DNA from: Ascaris suum | Lineage: Eukaryota > Nematoda > Chromadorea > Rhabditida > Ascarididae | DNA length: 64,000 nucleotides | Reading direction: 5' to 3' | Assembly (NCBI GenBank): GCA_013433145.1 | Contig: CM024191.1 | Location: 574,501-638,500, forward strand | Notes under the pieces: model-generated | Told to the model about the DNA's origin: nothing | The model's database searches: none | Seen by the model: only the letters and a program-made list of their open reading frames with translations | Shown here: piece by piece, positions 12,300-25,236 of the stretch | Position numbering within the stretch: the first letter of the stretch is position 1 | Layout: every line of letters begins with the position of its first letter | Made by a program: the position numbers and the translations under genes

Positions 12300-14314
12300 A
12301 GCCCAAGAAGCTGACTTGACCAATTCAAATGCCATGAAAAACTGTACAACAAAGTTGGACTCACACTTGGCCCTCATGCAAGAATATTTCTGTGCACAAT
12401 CCACTCGAAGATGCGTTTGTTTTGAGCGGTTGCAATTCTTTTCTATAATAAAAGCGGATATACCGCTTATTTAGTATCACTCCGAAGGGTACACAACAAT
12501 CCGCAAAAACATTTTCCTCCTGCCTTTAGGGTATCCTTAAGTAACTTCAGTCAATCAAACATATGCGGAATAAGATTCCCTTAGACATCACTGAATCCTT
12601 GCAAGAGATATCTCTACGGGAAAAACTCCCAGGGAAAAATGCCTTAGCGCCGTTAGCAAAAACGTTCGAAGTATATGTCGAAATATTTTCTTCAGTGATT
12701 GAGCTTCATGCGTTAAAAAAAAAGAACATATTTGCGACAGTTTGCCTTTGTCCGTTATCATATTGGTCTGATAAATGAAATATGTTAGTGCTATGCAAGA
12801 AAGTTACAAAATCAACCGAAACCATATTGGGGATTAAAATACCCCGCAAATATATTATCACGGAGTAATTCAGGACAGCAAATTTCAACTGTGATGTGTT
12901 TTCAAGAAGTGTAGTGATTTTTAAATATCACAATTCATCTGTCACATCTTTTTTTGAGGGAAAGTTATAAAAACCAAGTATATCTTTACTGCGAAATAGA
13001 TTTTTAAGAGCAGTAAAAATTATCCAACGAATGATTTCCTTTTTCAGACAAATATGGCCTCTTTTCATATATATGTCTGAAAATATCATGGCAATAGTTC
13101 CATTGAAGCCTCAGAAAAAACGATGTATTTTGAAAAACGCGATATTTAAACAGACAGGGAACGAAATTATAATTTGAAATATGCCGGACAAAGGAACTGA
13201 TTTATGTGATAGAAGAACATTTTTAACAGAACCATAAATCAAGAAATTTTAGTTCAATGTTTGGAAGAAAAGTTGGATTATTGATGAAAATGCTCTTTCA
13301 TTTAACATAAAGTTATTTATTTTTCAAGCAGCAAAATTACGCAGGAACTACTTCTTGAACTAAGAGGTTCTACGGGGGTAGAGGTGAAGGGGGAAAGTGG
13401 TGCAGGATTAGTATGGTGACGTTTCAAGGATGCAATGAAAAGATGGCCACAGAGCAACTTTGCAGTGACTTCACACCAACAGCCGTCTCAGTACGTTTGC
13501 CTCCAGCCGAGGGGGTGCATACGCACTGTTGTGCAATAAGCGTACCAAGAATTTTTGGGACGGAGTTCTGTGCGTTCCACAACGACCATTTCAAAAATAA
13601 TTGAGGCCAGCTGTGGGTCTCAACTTCGAAGCTCCTTTGCTAGTAACAGAAGAGATGCGACAAAAATGCCTAGCAGAACAAATAGACTAACTAAATTCGC
13701 TTTAAAAAGATTTAACGACAACACCATCACTTTTGATATATTTTGAAAGCTGCAAAACTACATATTTTACGATCAAAACAACGCACAATGGATTTCCTTT
13801 AGCAGCAAAGATTTCTTCGTCAAGAAGTTCAACTCGATCATATTTTCAGCGATGTTGTACGATGCGAAATGTTGCTCAACAACCAGTGAGGATTCGAATA
13901 CCGATGGCATATCGTATGGAAAATGTTTCCCTCGAGAAGCAAATCACAAACGATGTACTTCTACAAATTTTTGCTCTCAAGCATTCTAAAGAAATCACGT
14001 CCGCTTAAACATCAACAACGCGTACTTAGGTCGATCCATTCAGTAGCAAATGAGAGTCGCTAAGCTAAACTAAACATAGCATCTTATAGGTGTTTTGCAG
14101 GAGCAGTCAAAGACTACAGAATGAAGCATACTTTTAACATTTCAATCTTATGGGGACATCTACCAGTTCCAATCTGACAAAAATGTCATCGCAGAAGGCC
14201 AATCCCTGCTTCTTAGTATCTCTAATTTGCAATGTTGCAAAGCATGCTTCGTTAGCATGGGGGAAGAGGGAATTCCGGCCCCGGCTATGGAGCAGGAAGT
14301 GGCAATGTTTTAAG
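12300..14314. other. Gene-poor AT-rich stretch with short open frames
   Basis: Contains low-complexity A/T runs and a frame at 13413-13604 that looks like part of a dispersed element: two frames over 13440-13640 are open through a compact GC-richer block. No terminal repeats were seen, so an element is only suspected. Confidence 0.3.
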
Positions 14315-14452
14315 CTGGTGACCATCAATAAAGCATTACAGTTCAATCTCCTTGATGCAGCATTTTTGCAGCGAATAACGCGAATGGAAATTGTAGAATC
14401 TGGAAGGAGCTCAAGTTCCTTTGAAGCAGGAAGCGGTGAGATCAGCGCAGCG
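14315..14452 (+). CDS. Probable internal exon (46 codons)
   Basis: Bounded by an acceptor (ATGTTTTAAG) and an excellent donor (GCAGCG|GTGAGTCT), with phase 0 at both ends. It reads LVTINKALQFNLLDAAFLQR, then an acidic Ser/Gly-rich tail (SGRSSSSFEAGSGE). The minus strand is open for 168 codons across the same bases but starts with GTG, has no splice context and has shadow-like composition. A plus-strand gene is therefore favoured. It may continue into the 14.83-15.03 kb frame, which can be entered in phase 0 at CCTAGAG. Confidence 0.42.
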
Positions 14453-14824
14453 GTGAGTCTAGAAGTGTTTCTAAGATTGCGTGCCATTTTGTGCAAATCG
14501 ATGAAGCGATGAGGCAATCGACGTGAATCATCTATGTGTTCTATATCAGCCTTCCAAAGAAAAACAGCACTTCTGATATCATTTACTTGAACTATACAAC
14601 ATCTCTCCGAAGACTTTCGACTGATATCATGCCTAATCACAACTTAATTGGACAGGAAGGATTCAAAGATTAAATTAATTGATTAGTATAGTGAAAAGCA
14701 GGTAATCGAACTACTGTTTATATCACTAGAATCTACTTTATAGTTTTCCAACTATTGAAGGCGCAAATGTCTAAGCCATAGGCATCACTTTACAAGCGGT
14801 GAGTGGAAAATCTAATATACATAA

Positions 14825-15034
14825 GACACGACCCTAGAGCAACAACAATGGGCCGGTTTGCTAAGCGATGAGTATAAGGGGGCATCGCGTGATTTGAAAG
14901 AAGGGAGGTTGAATTGCGCATGCGATCGGCAAAGAAACAACGGCCGCGCGTCATATAGCCCGCCAAGCCAGCAACAACAAGCCCCGCAAACGATCACGGC
15001 GCAGCACATCTTCGGCATATGCCAAAATCGCTAA
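14825..15034 (+). CDS. Probable Gln/Pro-rich terminal exon
   Basis: 69 codons open to a TAA with protein-like composition: LLSDEYKGASRDLKEGRLNC, followed by a polar Ser-Pro-Gln segment (SYSPPSQQQQAPQTI). No ATG is in frame upstream, so it would be a downstream exon. The best phase-0 acceptor is weak (CCTAGAG). A Gln/Pro-rich tail is common in nuclear proteins, but no DNA-binding domain is visible. The complementary strand gives Cys-rich junk. Confidence 0.35.
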   Translation, partial: DTTLEQQQWAGLLSDEYKGASRDLKEGRLNCACDRQRNNGRASYSPPSQQQQAPQTITAQHIFGICQNR

Positions 15035-16093
15035 CTCACCGATGCAGCCGCCAACGCCTCAACCGATCGGGCCGACCGTTTGGCCACACTTACCGATTCC
15101 ACCATTCAAAAACGGTTCCGATGGGGCGCCACTCAACTGTGCACACTCAAACACTGTGATTTATCACATTGGCGCCAAAATTCAAAACTTCAATTAGAAG
15201 ATTCCCTCATCGAAATGTAGTCACGGAGGAATTCTTCCAAGTCGAAAAAAATTAGCGCCTCACTGAAGCTATATTAGATATTGATGTATTACGATGTGCA
15301 GTTATGATAACGAAGAAGAGAGTGGGGAATGCAATAGGAGGGAAAACCTGGATTTCCTGCCGTAAATTATAAAAATACTTTTTTTTTTCGGGTTTTCGGC
15401 ACTTCTTAGATTTTGCGAAACTCAGGAAACCTGGTTTGTGCGTGATGTAAGCATCAGAACATCTTTATACTTATCTTATCTTAGAATTCTCAACAATCCA
15501 CAAATATCACGAAGAAAATCACTTAGAATTACCAAATTGCTGTGAAGTGCCTTAATATTTGACTGAGCACTTTGCGGGACATCATGTCCAAAAATGGGAC
15601 TACCTTCGGTTTCTAGTACATCCGAGATTTATAGCATACTACAATATTCTTCACAGTATTCATCATACTTAACAAACCGTACCATATTGAAGTATACGCG
15701 AATCAGGACGTTTATGCACTAGCAGTAGCCGTACTAATACAATCTTTGTATTTCTATGAGCAAAGAAAACTGAACTGAGGCAGTACAGTGAACGTAGCCT
15801 CGAGACATGCGCCAAACTGGCTGTGCTTCTCTGTTTTGTCCTCATGTAAACTAAACACTGTAAAAATAAACAGGTTGATGCTACAATTAGCGGAGGCCTG
15901 CTCGACATTGAACGATGGGGTGGTACCTATTCGGTGGAACCGGAGGGAATGGGGAGGACCGTGTTTCAGAGTATGACTGACCGCCACCGTCTTCGGCTCT
16001 TCCACCGCGGTATAAACCTTAAGATGCTTCATTTTGTGCACTGGTCTAGGAGTTCACACACTTGGTTCCCGCACTAACAGCTCAAGTTTTTTT
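15035..16093. other. No supported gene
   Basis: Short overlapping frames only. The stretch at 15800-16060 is GC-richer and may be part of a dispersed repeat, but its ends are not visible. Confidence 0.35.
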
Positions 16094-16094
16094 A

Positions 16095-16112
16095 CACGTT
16101 GTATTCAACGTG
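16095..16112. repeat. Small perfect hairpin flanked by direct repeats
   Basis: CACGTTG and CAACGTG form a 7-bp stem with a 4-nt loop. Copies of CTCAAGTTTTTT flank it on both sides. No role is assigned. Confidence 0.5.
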
Positions 16113-16279
16113 CTCAAGTTTTTTCCAGCTCTCCTCATCTCCTTATTTCTGATCGTTAGGGGTAAGAAGTTTATTGAAAAGATATCGCACTTGAGCTGGT
16201 CGAAACGATTAAGAGGCGTGTAAAAGCACCTGTTAACATAGAAGACTGTGTTGTTTTCAAAAGCGATCACTGAAATCCA

Positions 16280-16549
16280 TTGACACAAAGCGATAGTCGA
16301 GACGTTACTGAATGCTTTTTGGATGAAGCGAAGAACAAAATATCTTTCAAGTATGATTTTCATCATGGAGCCTTCGCATTTGACAACGAAACTAATAAGG
16401 CGATGAACAACGTTATGAATATCAAAAATATCTTTAACGTTGCGAAGAATGGTTTTAATTTGCACTCATCGCTGGACACATTCGAGGATCGAATCCACCA
16501 CGCAGATGGATACAAACAAAGAAACAAACAAACATGCCCATCCACATGA
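16280..16549 (+). CDS. Open frame of 90 codons, unassigned
   Basis: Reads DSRDVTECFLDEAKNKISFK and stays hydrophilic and Asn/Lys-rich to the stop, but has no ATG start and no good acceptor. The minus strand is open for 127 codons across 16082-16465. One of the two may be a decayed gene or exon. Neither shows a known motif. Confidence 0.2.
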   Translation: MTQSDSRDVTECFLDEAKNKISFKYDFHHGAFAFDNETNKAMNNVMNIKNIFNVAKNGFNLHSSLDTFEDRIHHADGYKQRNKQTCPST

Positions 16550-17369
16550 TACATACAAAAAAAAAAACTACAGTTGAAAAAAAATTCTATGTGAATAAGA
16601 GAGGTCTGCTATGCGCGCAAAAATACGTAATGTGGAAACAAGTGCATATGGTCCTTCGATCTTACGTACAAACATCTTTGGCATCCTCTCAGTACGGTAG
16701 TGAATCATCTCATATGGAAATGCATCGTCGGCAAAAACACAGAGGGCGGTCATTCAAAAGTGGCTCCCCTGAAACATCACCCGTCGATGTGCCTAACAGT
16801 CAGAACGTTGACCATAAAATCCTATTCACAACCTCCCTCCCTCTTGAGTAAAAGATTCTTTTGGCCGAGTGCACAAACTTGTCCAACGTTCTCTAACGAA
16901 ATTCTACGCAATAAAAAAATTCGAATTTCAAGCGCTTTTGTAACGGCCATTCTCCATCATCGAAGAACACATAACTTAGTGATAACAATTTACTACCTAG
17001 TAGTAAGCAATTCGGGTGGGTGGAATTTCTTGAAGTGAGTTCAAAGAACAGAAGGAAATCAGTTTCTCAAGTAAGACTCCACATTTTCTTTTCTAAATAG
17101 ATTTAAGTATGTGGAGAGTAATTCAGTAATTGTTAATCAAGTCGATCTTCCGTTACTCTAGGCTCGATGTTTCCACTGAAGGGCGATTCTTAGTGAAAAT
17201 TTTCCAGTTACAAATTATTCGACAAAATGTTAACGTTTTTCTTTGTATGAGAAATGCAATTCTTTTTAATAGTAATCCTAATTATGACATGAGTAAATTT
17301 TACCGACTAAAGGTGGTGAAAAAAAGAGACATTTCCTATGCGAAAAAAAAAAACAACTGAATAATATAA

Positions 17370-17579
17370 GCAAACGCGCTCGACAACGGCCAACATTTAC
17401 GCCGCTCAGTGACAACGCCTTCCGGTCAGTCGCCATTCACCGTCTCGTTCAGCTATAACTATGACTCAGTGGTGTTGCTCTGTTATAACAACATTTTTGG
17501 CGCCACATACAAGCAGTTGTTTACGCTAACAGAAACTACGAAAGACAGCAGCCGGATATGTTCAGAAGAAATCAACTAA
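17370..17579 (+). CDS. Open exon-like frame without ATG (69 codons)
   Basis: Runs from just after a TAA to a TAA. It reads SVTTPSGQSPFTVSFSYNY followed by alternating hydrophobic residues typical of beta strands, then a charged end (DSSRICSEEIN). An acceptor-like ATATAAG sits at its start (phase 1). The block is clearly GC-richer than the flanking DNA. A terminal exon is the simplest reading. No partner exon was found. Confidence 0.35.
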   Translation, partial: ANALDNGQHLRRSVTTPSGQSPFTVSFSYNYDSVVLLCYNNIFGATYKQLFTLTETTKDSSRICSEEIN

Positions 17580-20320
17580 AGGTGCTAACCGTAATAGGAA
17601 GGGAAAACGGAAAAGCTAGAGCTAGCATTTTTCACACAATTCAAGCATGCTATTTGCATTTTAGTAATAATGGTTTTCAGAAGAAAATAATGAGGAATTA
17701 ATCATTTGATATTGGAGTAATAGCTTGATCGGCGCAAAATAGCATCACTCAGATCGATGGGTGGTTACTAGCAAAAGAATACAAAACCACGAATTAATCA
17801 CCTCATGGCATCAACTGCGAGCTTCGTTGAACGTATCTTTTATCCGCTGATTATTTCTCCTTATTTCACTTCACTTCTTCATTACTGAGTGAAATATATG
17901 CATACACCCAAATAAATTTCAATGTTAACCAAAAATTTTGATTAAATTTATATTTATATGAATAAAAATAATTATCTAAATTGCGAAGAATTTTGTTGCT
18001 AAGTTCGATGATACGAATAAACAAATAAACGTTGCCAACTCATATTACAAAGAATGTAAACAATTAATATTTATGTTCTCAATACAGTGATCACAAATCG
18101 CAATACTTTTGAAGAAAAAAAAAAAGAATTGTGTTCAAATTATTCACCGCAAATGGCATCTTTTTGCTTAAATTTTCGCCTTTCGCTCATTACTACGATT
18201 TAATTTTCTTTTTATTATTTTGTTTAGCTTAAAAACCCTTTCTTTTTATTTATTTATTTATTTATTTATTTACATTTGTTTTAAACGGTCGTTTTTGTGA
18301 GTGCAATTCACCAGAAAAGTAAAGTGCTCAGTTAACTTGTTCACTGATCAAGAAGACCGATCATCAAAGGCGTAAAGAAGAAGAATAACCACTTCTAGCT
18401 GCAAAGAGCCAAAAAACACACACAATTTGTGTAATATAGAAGAACTAGGGAATAAGAAACACTTTTCTATCTGTACTCTTTATGTCATTGATAAAAAGCG
18501 ACCAGTTAAATACCGCTTTGATTCTCGCTTAATTTGAATATTACTGTATGCCAAATTAAATTATTTTATCAAACTTACCTGTGTCCATCGTTGTGGCAAA
18601 TATTTTCTCTTCATTTGCATACTATACGAAAGGATGCCAATCGTACGGTCCTGCTAGCAAATAGATTTGTTGTCTACGAGAAAAAAAAAACAACAACAAC
18701 ACAAGAGGCGTCGAAGTGGAGGAATACAAAAAATGCGTGCTGCTTCTTTATAGCGATGTGTTGCTTCTAATGGTATCCTCAGCGTCAATATGCGCCGTGT
18801 CATGCTGTACCATTTCTGCGTTCTATATGTGCAACACTCAACATCACCTATCGACACGTTTCGTTAGATGAAAATCACCTCGTAAAACCCTTTGGAATAA
18901 GTTTCCCACCTTACATGGCTATATTATTGCCAAGACAGTGACACCTTCTCATATTCCTCGTAGAAGCTTTTTGAATAAAGTTTCACAGAAAACGTGCGAA
19001 TGTGGCATGTGGGAGCTTAAAAATGTAGGAAGTAGAGTGAAATTGGAATGCAATAGCGTCATCAAAAACTGTTTGCAAGTGGAAAACACTGAAAAATTCA
19101 GAGAGATCCAAAGAAATTATAAATTACGCCTTTCAAAATGCTACCTTAATTTGCAAGTTCTCTCTACATCCGATAAATTTGTACTATTTTTTTTGCTTTG
19201 TTTTACTTCCCCCCACCTCCTCCCCTCTTCCTGCGCGTATACTTGTTTGCCATTGCGTTCCCTAGTACCTGGGCGGACTGTAAATGAGAACGCATCCCGC
19301 CTCCTGTTTTGGGTAAATCAACGAACATTTTGATAACGAAATGAAAAGGTGGAAAAGGTACTAGGACAACATGACCAGAATCTCGTTTTGAGTAAAAGTC
19401 GGCAAAATGCTAATGAAGCAGACTTCAGGATTTGTAGGATGGCTTCCAGAACGACGTTTTGAGTCAGAACGCACCGTTCATTTTACATTACATAAAAGCC
19501 TCGAGATTAACTATCATTGCGAGACTTGTTTTTTTTTTTTCAAGTGAAGTGTTGGATGCTTTAGCGGATAGTATTAAACCGGAAACCCGGTTATCGTTTG
19601 CGTATGCCCATTGTTGGATTCCATTATATTTCCCGGTGGAAATCTTCCGCGGTTGGAATCCACCTCGTTGCAATTGAAGATGGAACTAATAAGCAGGTAG
19701 ATATGCAAGCATATATTTGCATGACTATAACACTTTTTAGAGCTCCGCGAAGAGCTTTTCCAAATACAGGCTTGTGACAAAAAGCACAACGAAGTGTTTT
19801 TTTTTTGTTCCAGAAGAGATCATTTCATGGCAAGTGCTTAAATTATGAAAATAAAGGTATATATCAATTGTCATTACATTGCCCTCAAAACTTCTTTATC
19901 TGCAAAAAATAGGGGATTTTTTTCCTGGTTTTATTCGCTACACAAAATTAGAAACTTATTCTCTAGGCTTGCTTCTTTCTGGCAACCTTGGAAATTCCGC
20001 TTTCTTCGGCTGCAATGGCTTCTAACTAAAGTCTGACGTGATCTCAATTATCTGTCGTATGTTATCGCAACTTCTATAACGATTAATGCCTAAAGAGAGC
20101 TGTTGAAATCATAAAAGGGATAGTGGAGTGCACCTCATAATCAAACTTTCACCTTAGTAATACGTTTATTAAAAAAAAGAGGAAACACTGAAAAACTGTC
20201 CCATAGTCATTACACCATTAGATGGGACGCTGAAATTCGATCGAAATTTCGGAAGGCCATTTTATTGATTGGGTTTCTTCGCCGAATCGCCGATCACCTG
20301 TTAATTAATGACAGCTACAT
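17580..20320. other. AT-rich stretch, no supported gene
   Basis: Contains a (TTTA)n run near 18247-18276 and several A/T homopolymers. A 131-codon plus frame at 18938-19333 is composed partly of pyrimidine-rich translation and is not supported. Confidence 0.4.
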
Positions 20321-20891
20321 TTATCGTGCAAGAAAACTGGGAACTTTCATCGCAAAATGTTTGTCAGCAATTTGCGACCTTCTTAGGTAAAAGCTTGAAA
20401 ATGCATCTGCTAGGCGCATAATCGGAAATCCTCTGCAAAAAGTTTCGCTTTTCCATTCTCTCAAAATGAAATTTTGACCTTTAATGCATACAAACGTCTT
20501 AGCACCTTTAGAGATAGCAAGTGATCCTATGACGTACATTACACCTCATTTCGCAGTTTTTGTTTCGATGACTTGCTAGTTGAAACTGCTAGGCAGACAA
20601 ACAAACAAACGGATATACTCAGACACATACAATCAAAATTCTCTCAAAATGATGGAAAGAAAATCATATGCGCATACGAGTAAGTTGGCACATCTGCCAT
20701 AAGCGGTGATTACCGCATATCGCTATGCCTCAATGGCCATATTCATTCATAGAAATGGAGGTACAGATACACAGCAAAGAAGAGAAAAAGCAAAACGGCG
20801 ATTTTTGACTCACCAATAATCGGTTGCTGCGTGCGAGCCAAACGCCCATCTGCCGTCTAAATGGCAATGCTTGTCGTCGTGCTGACGCCAT
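20321..20891 (-). CDS. Two-exon candidate gene with basic N-terminus
   Basis: The first exon, 20891-20814, starts at an ATG. It reads MASARRQALPFRRQMGVWLA and ends in phase 0 at a very good donor (TTATTG|GTGAGT). The next acceptor (ACTTTTTGCAG, ending at 20433) opens an exon that in phase 0 reads RISDYAPSRCIFKLLPKK to an early stop, giving 48 residues in all. In phase 2 the same exon reads GFPIMRLADAFSSFYLRRSQ to a stop at 20321. The Arg-rich, acid-free start resembles a mitochondrial presequence. The second frame is more protein-like, so an extra small exon may be missing. Confidence 0.4.
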
Positions 20892-20954
20892 CTTTGTCAG
20901 CTTGTTGGATGTACCGCGGCGATAAGTATAACCAAAACAACGTCCACTACCCAA

Positions 20955-22830
20955 TCATTCATATAATAATGTTGCGTTTTCCGACGATATGAATGTATAT
21001 TAAGGATTTAAGATGAATTACCAATCTGAAATTACAAATTTTTACCTGCATATTTATGAGAAAGAACAAGTCTATATGACTGGAATAGTACTGCAACGAT
21101 TTTGAATTTCTCGCTGATAGACGATTTAGAGGATCTCTTTGGGTAGCATCAGTACTGAGGTCCTTCAGGAGTTAGGATTAGCGTCTCGAATCAGATCTCC
21201 TGTGAATAAGTGCGTAAGTTCAGTCTGAGGGTTCGATCGATATCAAATATATCGACCGTCGAGATTACGAGAAGATGATGCAAATATTGTCAATTTTGGA
21301 ATGCTCGCCTTAGAGGATTGAGTAGAAAACGTGCATCCATGGCGCTCGGAATCATCTCTGAGAGTACAAATGAAGCGGTGTTGCCGATGACAGCGGAAGT
21401 TTCCTCCACAAAAGTATTATTTTTGGGTTCGAAAATCACTAGGCATAACGTTTAGCGGTGATTCGAGAATCTCCGTATCCTTAAGAAGACTACAGCATAC
21501 AAAATAAAAAGGCGCACAGAAAGCCAGCGGGTCTGGGTTATTTAACTTCTGCTTACTTACATAAAATATTCGCCCATATCACCTAAAGAGCTGTCCGGAA
21601 GGAAGCGAAAGGTGGGAAGAACCCAGGAATTACAATGCAATTTCGATGAAACGTTGCAAGTTTAATTGGCCGATATGCTGAAAGTACAATCCTGTTCGCT
21701 GCAAATAGCACCGGCTGTCATTTACGCTGACTATTGAAGCGCTTATATAAATGCTTCCGAAGAAACATTTACACACATAATGCACATCAAAATTTTTGCA
21801 CCTACATACTTGAAGGAAATGAAGATTTAAAAATATAAGCATAATAGGTAATACGTCCAACCTGATACATCATAGCCATCAATTTCTTCAAACGCCTATA
21901 TAAATTTTCCCAATAAAAATCCTTCCTCGATTATGCGTTCGTTCAATAGCACTCAAGAAATCAATTCTGATCTGATTAAAATCACTCTCGACAAAGCTTT
22001 AAATAAAGGAACAAATTAAAATTGCTTTCAGATGAATGAACCTATGCTATTTAACAAATGCAGAGAAGAATTATGCACGTTATTTATTCCTTAAAACAAA
22101 TGAAATGGCTAAATAAAAAAAAAATTAATGATCAGAATTATATACGCCTATTTTCAAAACCTTGAAAAAAAAATTTAAAATTTGCGTCTAACCTTAACTG
22201 CATATGGCAATAAAAATAGAGAAGCATAAAAATCTGTCAACTTTTTTGTCATAGACGATTTTCTAGTGTATATAGACATAACACATTGCAAAAAAAAAAA
22301 TGTTCAGCGAAACTGCTAGCATCATACATGATATCATTGAAGAGATAAGAAACGAAAATCAGTGCACGAGAATCGACACATTTTTTTGACGCTATAAAGT
22401 ATATCATTAATTCAAATACAGAGTTTCCTTTAACTAAAAGAGTTACCTTTTTACTACCGATGTACTATTGATGTAACGAACATCTAAGCAAACGAATATT
22501 TCGAAAAAAGCACAACAAACTGCGGATTAAATAAAAAGATGTGAGCTAAAAAAACACCCACACACAAAGCACAACGATTCAAAATTCCTCACTGAATAAA
22601 TAACGGATAGCCGGTGAGTAGCAAAAAAAAAAAAAAAAAAAACAGACGACTGTCAATTGCGTAGCCACTGAAAACGTTGCTTGTATAGTGGGAATATCCA
22701 TGCAATGGTAATATTTTCAAACAGCAACACATTGCTACTTCTTTGTAGGATTAATTGGACTAATGCAGATAAACGAATAATTATCATAAAGAAAATGCTT
22801 AGAAATTTTATGGCCCGGTAAAAAACATCC
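20955..22830. other. No supported gene
   Basis: AT-rich with poly-A tracts (for example near 22620). No exon with paired splice sites was seen. Confidence 0.4.
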
Positions 22831-23028
22831 TTATGAAAGGTCCGTCAAGCAGCCGAAATGATAACTGAAATGAACTAAACAAATATAGCGCATGGGTTCA
22901 GTATCGTGCAGCGATCGAGGAAGGAAGGCGTTCACAACTGAAAGTTTCGAATTCTCTAAGTTTAATTCTTTTGCAAGTCTGACCTTTTTCTCGACATTTT
23001 GCATCGCGTCGATCCCGACCCTTGTCAT
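22831..23028 (-). CDS. ATG exon or small gene, unassigned
   Basis: A 65-codon ATG frame starts MTRVGIDAMQNVEKKVRLAK and forms an amphipathic helix. A possible donor (GAGAAAAAG|GTCAGA) and a very good acceptor (TTTAGTTCATTTCAG) inside it would splice in phase 0 to LSFRLLDGPFIRMFFTGP and a stop, giving a 33-residue product. Which form is used cannot be told from sequence. Confidence 0.3.
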   Translation of the reverse strand: MTRVGIDAMQNVEKKVRLAKELNLENSKLSVVNAFLPRSLHDTEPMRYICLVHFSYHFGCLTDLS

Positions 23029-23207
23029 CACCTACCTGTCAGCCAGAGATCATTAACTTCAGCGAGAAGTGTCAGCGCAAAAAGTGCGCTTATACATATT
23101 GTCTGAGATAATAGAGAGCTATTTCAATGGCATGGGATGAGAGTGTTAAGGAGAAGTGATAAAAGTTGGCGATAATCCAAGTTTGCCAACATCCGCTTCA
23201 ACGACAC

Positions 23208-23375
23208 TCAAATGAGCAAATTAAATGCATAAGATGAGCGCGTTGTTGTGAGGCGGACCGGTTGCTGCAGCTCCCTAGCGTAGCACCCGACCAGTTCCAT
23301 CATATTCAGTGTCTCCGACTCAGCATACGGCAAGACTATTGCTCGGATCCTTGTAAATAAGGTGCCACGAATTCC
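23208..23375 (-). CDS. Open exon-like frame, unassigned
   Basis: 55 codons open to TGA, reading AESETLNMMELVGCYARELQ then QPVRLTTTRSS. Composition is protein-like and the block is GC-richer than its flanks. The plus strand also has a short exon-like reading after GTTGCTGCAG. No partner exon was fixed, though it lies just upstream of the 23.03 kb minus-strand ATG. Confidence 0.28.
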   Translation of the reverse strand, partial: GIRGTLFTRIRAIVLPYAESETLNMMELVGCYARELQQPVRLTTTRSSYAFNLLI

Positions 23376-23675
23376 TCACTTCACATTTCATTGATAAGTA
23401 ATGATTAAATTCCAAATGACCACGAGCAAACAGCCCTTGCACACAAAATGGGGCTTTCATGATTGCGGTACAATGGTGTTTCTGTGCTTCTAGACATCAA
23501 ATACGCACTACGTTCTAGGAGCAGATCCAGATGCTTATTAAACTTGCAGCTGCGGAATCAGTAAGTACAAGCTTTACAAGAAGGCAAATGAACCCCTCCC
23601 CCCCTAGTCTGAGGCTCGATGATACACAAACGAGTCACCTTAAGCTTTCACTAAAAAATATGGCAGAACAGTCTA

Positions 23676-24246
23676 TTGATGAAGCATAAGAAGAGCACGC
23701 TGAATCAATCAACCTATGATCTTTGTCGTCCCCACTTTTTTGAGAAAATGTGGGATGCACTTTTTCTTAAGAACTACCTCAGATTTCACCTTCGCATTGC
23801 TTTTGCACCAAGGCAGCTCTTGGCTGATTTCGAAGTCTGGAGTGCTGTTTCGTCCTGGTTCGCTTTGAACAGTTCGGAAGATCTTATTTCGCAATAAAAT
23901 ACGCCATTCTAGGAATACGAAAGTTCGAGGGGTTGCTTTTGCGAGAGAAGTAGGATTGATGGAGTGGGGGTGCCGTAAAGTCCAATCTAATGCGTTAAAA
24001 ATGAGATGTAAGGGACCCCCTCCCATCCTAAGTTCAGAAATTTTAGAGCATTGTGCACCCCCCCCCCCTCTCTCGTCTCCTCTCGATTTCAGGAAAATCT
24101 TCGAGGCACCATTGTTGAAGTCGATAAAAAGGGCAAAGAGTCGTGAAAGCACGTCGAAGTATACGTACATACATTGCGTGTTTCCGTTCGCACTTACAGA
24201 AGCCTATTACATTAATGCTGCACTTGGAACGCTATTTTTTGTGTAA
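23676..24246. repeat. Suspected dispersed-element fragment
   Basis: A 550-bp block is open on both strands (153 codons on minus), contains a C9 tract at 24059 and is compositionally unlike its surroundings. I see no terminal repeats and no transposase motif, so this is only a suspicion. Confidence 0.25.
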
Positions 24247-24708
24247 CTCTATAAGGTGAGTGAAAATCGAAACTCGCATTGAAAGGCGTATCGACAACAG
24301 TTACCTACTCTATATAAATATTTTTATGATTTGTTGAAATGCTCACTGCAAACGTATTCTCTCCTATTTCCAAAATTCAGTTACACGAGCATCTCGACCT
24401 TCACTTAAAAAACTGTCGTTGCTATCAGTTGAGGCGTTACCAATCCTAATGAGTTACCAATCCTTTTAAGGAAACAGCAACGACAGCACATATGGTTGTT
24501 GTAAGAGATGACATACGCAGGTCAGCGTATCTGACTTATCAGCGTATAGTTCAAGGACGGATGTAGCAGTTATGTGGATGGTGGCGTCGGAAGACTCAAA
24601 TATGCACGACCAACAAGCCTAACCACAGCGCATAAAATGTTTGCTTTGATCTCCTTTTTTGATCTTCTTTTCGATGCTCATTCGGTTATTGTCTTTTAAA
24701 CGAGTAAT

Positions 24709-24829
<121 letters not shown>

Positions 24830-25236
24830 CATGAAGTAAACATTACTTTAAACTTCCTATTGAAAAACAAATAGAGTAGTACTTGCGGATCCGAGGTTGA
24901 GCACAGATGTTGACGTGGTTCGCAGAGGAATTCGTTGCGTAACGTTAAGCTGCTAGACTCCGGACTGAACGCAGATTGTGATGTGCAACTTCTAGCTGAA
25001 GAAAAAACATACTGATATAAGTGTCAGTAATTTCTATCAAATATCATTTAGCATGTAGATTGACAGGAAATTCTCCCTTTGCGCGATGCGATATCATTAA
25101 ATTGAAATCGGTCAAAATATGTTCTTCAACAACGTGTTTAATGAAAACTTTATTAGTTTATGCAGCTTACCGTTCTCTCTCATAAATCGCTTCAACACTT
25201 CGAGATTCGGAAAAAAATTTCTCGGGAATTTGACAG

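Noticed and set aside
14134..14640. 168-codon minus-strand frame, the longest in the window
   Set aside because: It begins with GTG, lacks splice context and overlaps a well-bounded plus-strand exon with better composition.
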